From an uncultured Ellagibacter sp. (GTDB taxonomy: Bacteria; Actinomycetota; Coriobacteriia; Coriobacteriales; Eggerthellaceae), in assembly GCA_934663775.1 (NCBI GenBank), contig CAKUKU010000010.1, forward strand, positions 8,935-72,934: DNA of 64,000 nt, given 5' to 3'. The translations under genes and the position numbers were made by a program. Each line of letters begins with the position of its first letter. Positions within the stretch are counted from its first letter, which is position 1. This document shows positions 62,965-64,000 of this stretch, piece by piece. The notes beneath the pieces were generated by a model. That model saw only the letters and a program-made list of their open reading frames with translations. It was not told where the DNA came from and made no database searches.

Positions 62965-64000
62965 TTAGCGCCCGAGAGTTGTCCAATCGATAAAGATGTT
63001 GCGCCTCAGGTCGTTCTCGCAACGAATCTCTTTGGAGCTTTTACTTCGATATGCGATTCCGATTTGCCTTGCGACCATCCTGCGCACCGTATCAAAGTTT
63101 GCCCGATCGGATATCTGCCGATAAGTAAGCGGCATGACGGTAAAACCCATTTGTTGAAGCGCAGTCGTCCTATCGGAATCCGAAATCGCCGAATCGTAGT
63201 CGTCGTGGACCACTTTTCCCTGGCATTCGACGATAAGAGGGCTTGCGCCGTTGGGAACGTCGAACAGCAGGTCGGCGTAGCATGTCGATTTCCCATAGAT
63301 GCGTCTTGCGCTTGCCGAAAGCGGAATTCGCTCGTTGTTGACGAAGCCCGAAAAGCCCTCGCCGCCCTTGCATCTTCGCGTCGAGAAGAGCATCGAAGCT
63401 TGGACCTCAAACGGCGAAGCGGTAACCCCGGTCACGCGTTTCACGGCGCGCGCGAAGCGCCGCCCACCGCGTTCGCTTTTCATGGCGTCGGCGAACTGCC
63501 CCAATTCGCCCAGCTCAATAAGGGGTTCGCGTCTCCAAAGGTCGGTCTTTCTCCCCGAAGAGCTTTTGACTCGCCGCCATCCGAACGATCGGGGAAGCAG
63601 CTCGGAAGAGTCGATGCTGTCGAGAAGCGCTTCAACAACTGGGCTCGGCCGAAATATCGAAAACGTGCCGCAGAATTCGTACATCGCCATAACAAGGTGG
63701 TTTTCGTCGACGTGTGAGGCAAGATTAAATAGTGAATAGAGAGGACTTGCCGTTGAAATACCAAGGTCAGTTTTCTGTATGCACCCAAATGGCAGTTCGT
63801 TTGTAACGAGGTGCGATACCGTGCTCGCGTTGTTCAGTCGGCGCTTGCGATCAGTCGCTAAAAGATGGACGGGGATACCGAGTATCTCATGGGTGAGTAT
63901 ATGGTTCCTGAAGCCTGCCCGATTGCTATCGGTCGCCCTGTCGGGGTAAGGAGGACACAGCATTAGAACCTGCGGAGGGGTTCGATGAAAGCGAAACGCC
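62965..64000 (-). CDS. Protein with DUF559-like endonuclease domain, start off-window
   Basis: At least 345 residues; the frame stays open past the right edge, so it is treated as partial. An ATG at 63963 lacks a good ribosome site. The C-terminal domain reads YADLLFDVPNGASPLIVECQ, then GKVVHDD: the D...ExxGK order of PD-(D/E)xK nucleases of the DUF559/Vsr type, followed by QMGFTVMPLTYRQI. The N-terminal part (ILTHEILGIPVHLL, then TVSHLVTNELPFGCI) resembles AbiEi-like proteins of Actinobacteria. A defence or DNA-processing role is possible but not shown. Confidence 0.6.
   Translation of the reverse strand, partial: AFRFHRTPPQVLMLCPPYPDRATDSNRAGFRNHILTHEILGIPVHLLATDRKRRLNNASTVSHLVTNELPFGCIQKTDLGISTASPLYSLFNLASHVDENHLVMAMYEFCGTFSIFRPSPVVEALLDSIDSSELLPRSFGWRRVKSSSGRKTDLWRREPLIELGELGQFADAMKSERGGRRFARAVKRVTGVTASPFEVQASMLFSTRRCKGGEGFSGFVNNERIPLSASARRIYGKSTCYADLLFDVPNGASPLIVECQGKVVHDDYDSAISDSDRTTALQQMGFTVMPLTYRQISDRANFDTVRRMVARQIGIAYRSKSSKEIRCENDLRRNIFIDWTTLGR

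Overview
The window looks like chromosomal DNA from a GC-rich member of the class Coriobacteriia, most likely family Eggerthellaceae. This is an inference from high GC with GC-ending codons, Shine-Dalgarno leaders throughout, CIRCE-linked clpC, a LysRS with a C-terminal tRNA-binding domain, tandem YhgE/Pip proteins and molybdenum genes. No rRNA, plasmid, phage or CRISPR locus is visible. Most genes are on the minus strand.

Layout. 1-342: start of a class A penicillin-binding protein. 551-8281: arginine biosynthesis argC-J-B-D-G-H (transcribed right to left); argH is set apart by a 468-nt gap holding two long palindromes. 8693-10507: glutamate-cysteine ligase and an SlyD-like isomerase. 11020-12621: small membrane protein and a duplicated SpoVA-like protein. 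12950-22334: a region with molybdenum genes, namely two almost identical mop genes in inverted orientation with structured leaders, modD with an attenuator-like leader, and an HTH/periplasmic-binding-fold regulator. An EF-G-like GTPase, a Cys-nucleophile amide hydrolase and an amidohydrolase lie between them. 22672-24848: MetE-like methyltransferase and a LysR regulator. 25088-32493: tRNA-Ala, Mrp ATPase, U32 peptidase, cysS, cysE, ispF, ispD. 33114-38827: clpC (with CIRCE), lysS, greA, tatA. 39009-49577: tRNA-Pro, thioesterase, UPF0104 protein, purH, XdhC-like protein, purN, a YafQ/DinJ toxin-antitoxin pair, purM, purF and a sortase B overlapping purF. 50305-54399: metY, then queF, queC, queE, queD with a possible preQ1-I riboswitch. 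55034-62532: PGPGW-type protein, M18 aminopeptidase, two YhgE/Pip proteins. 62965-64000: incomplete gene with a DUF559-like nuclease domain.

How genes work together. Arginine synthesis is complete from N-acetylglutamate onward. purF, purM, purN and purH supply four de novo purine steps. queD/E/C/F convert carboxytetrahydropterin precursors to preQ1. cysE, metY, the MetE-like enzyme and the LysR regulator point to sulfur amino acid synthesis. mop, modD, the PBP-like regulator and XdhC point to molybdate storage and molybdenum-enzyme maturation.

The most interesting signals are regulatory: duplicated three-stem leaders before both mop genes, a terminator with an alternative pairing partner before modD, a preQ1-like aptamer before queD, and several long palindromic elements in intergenic DNA. 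All assignments come from reading the sequence; no database search or folding program was run.
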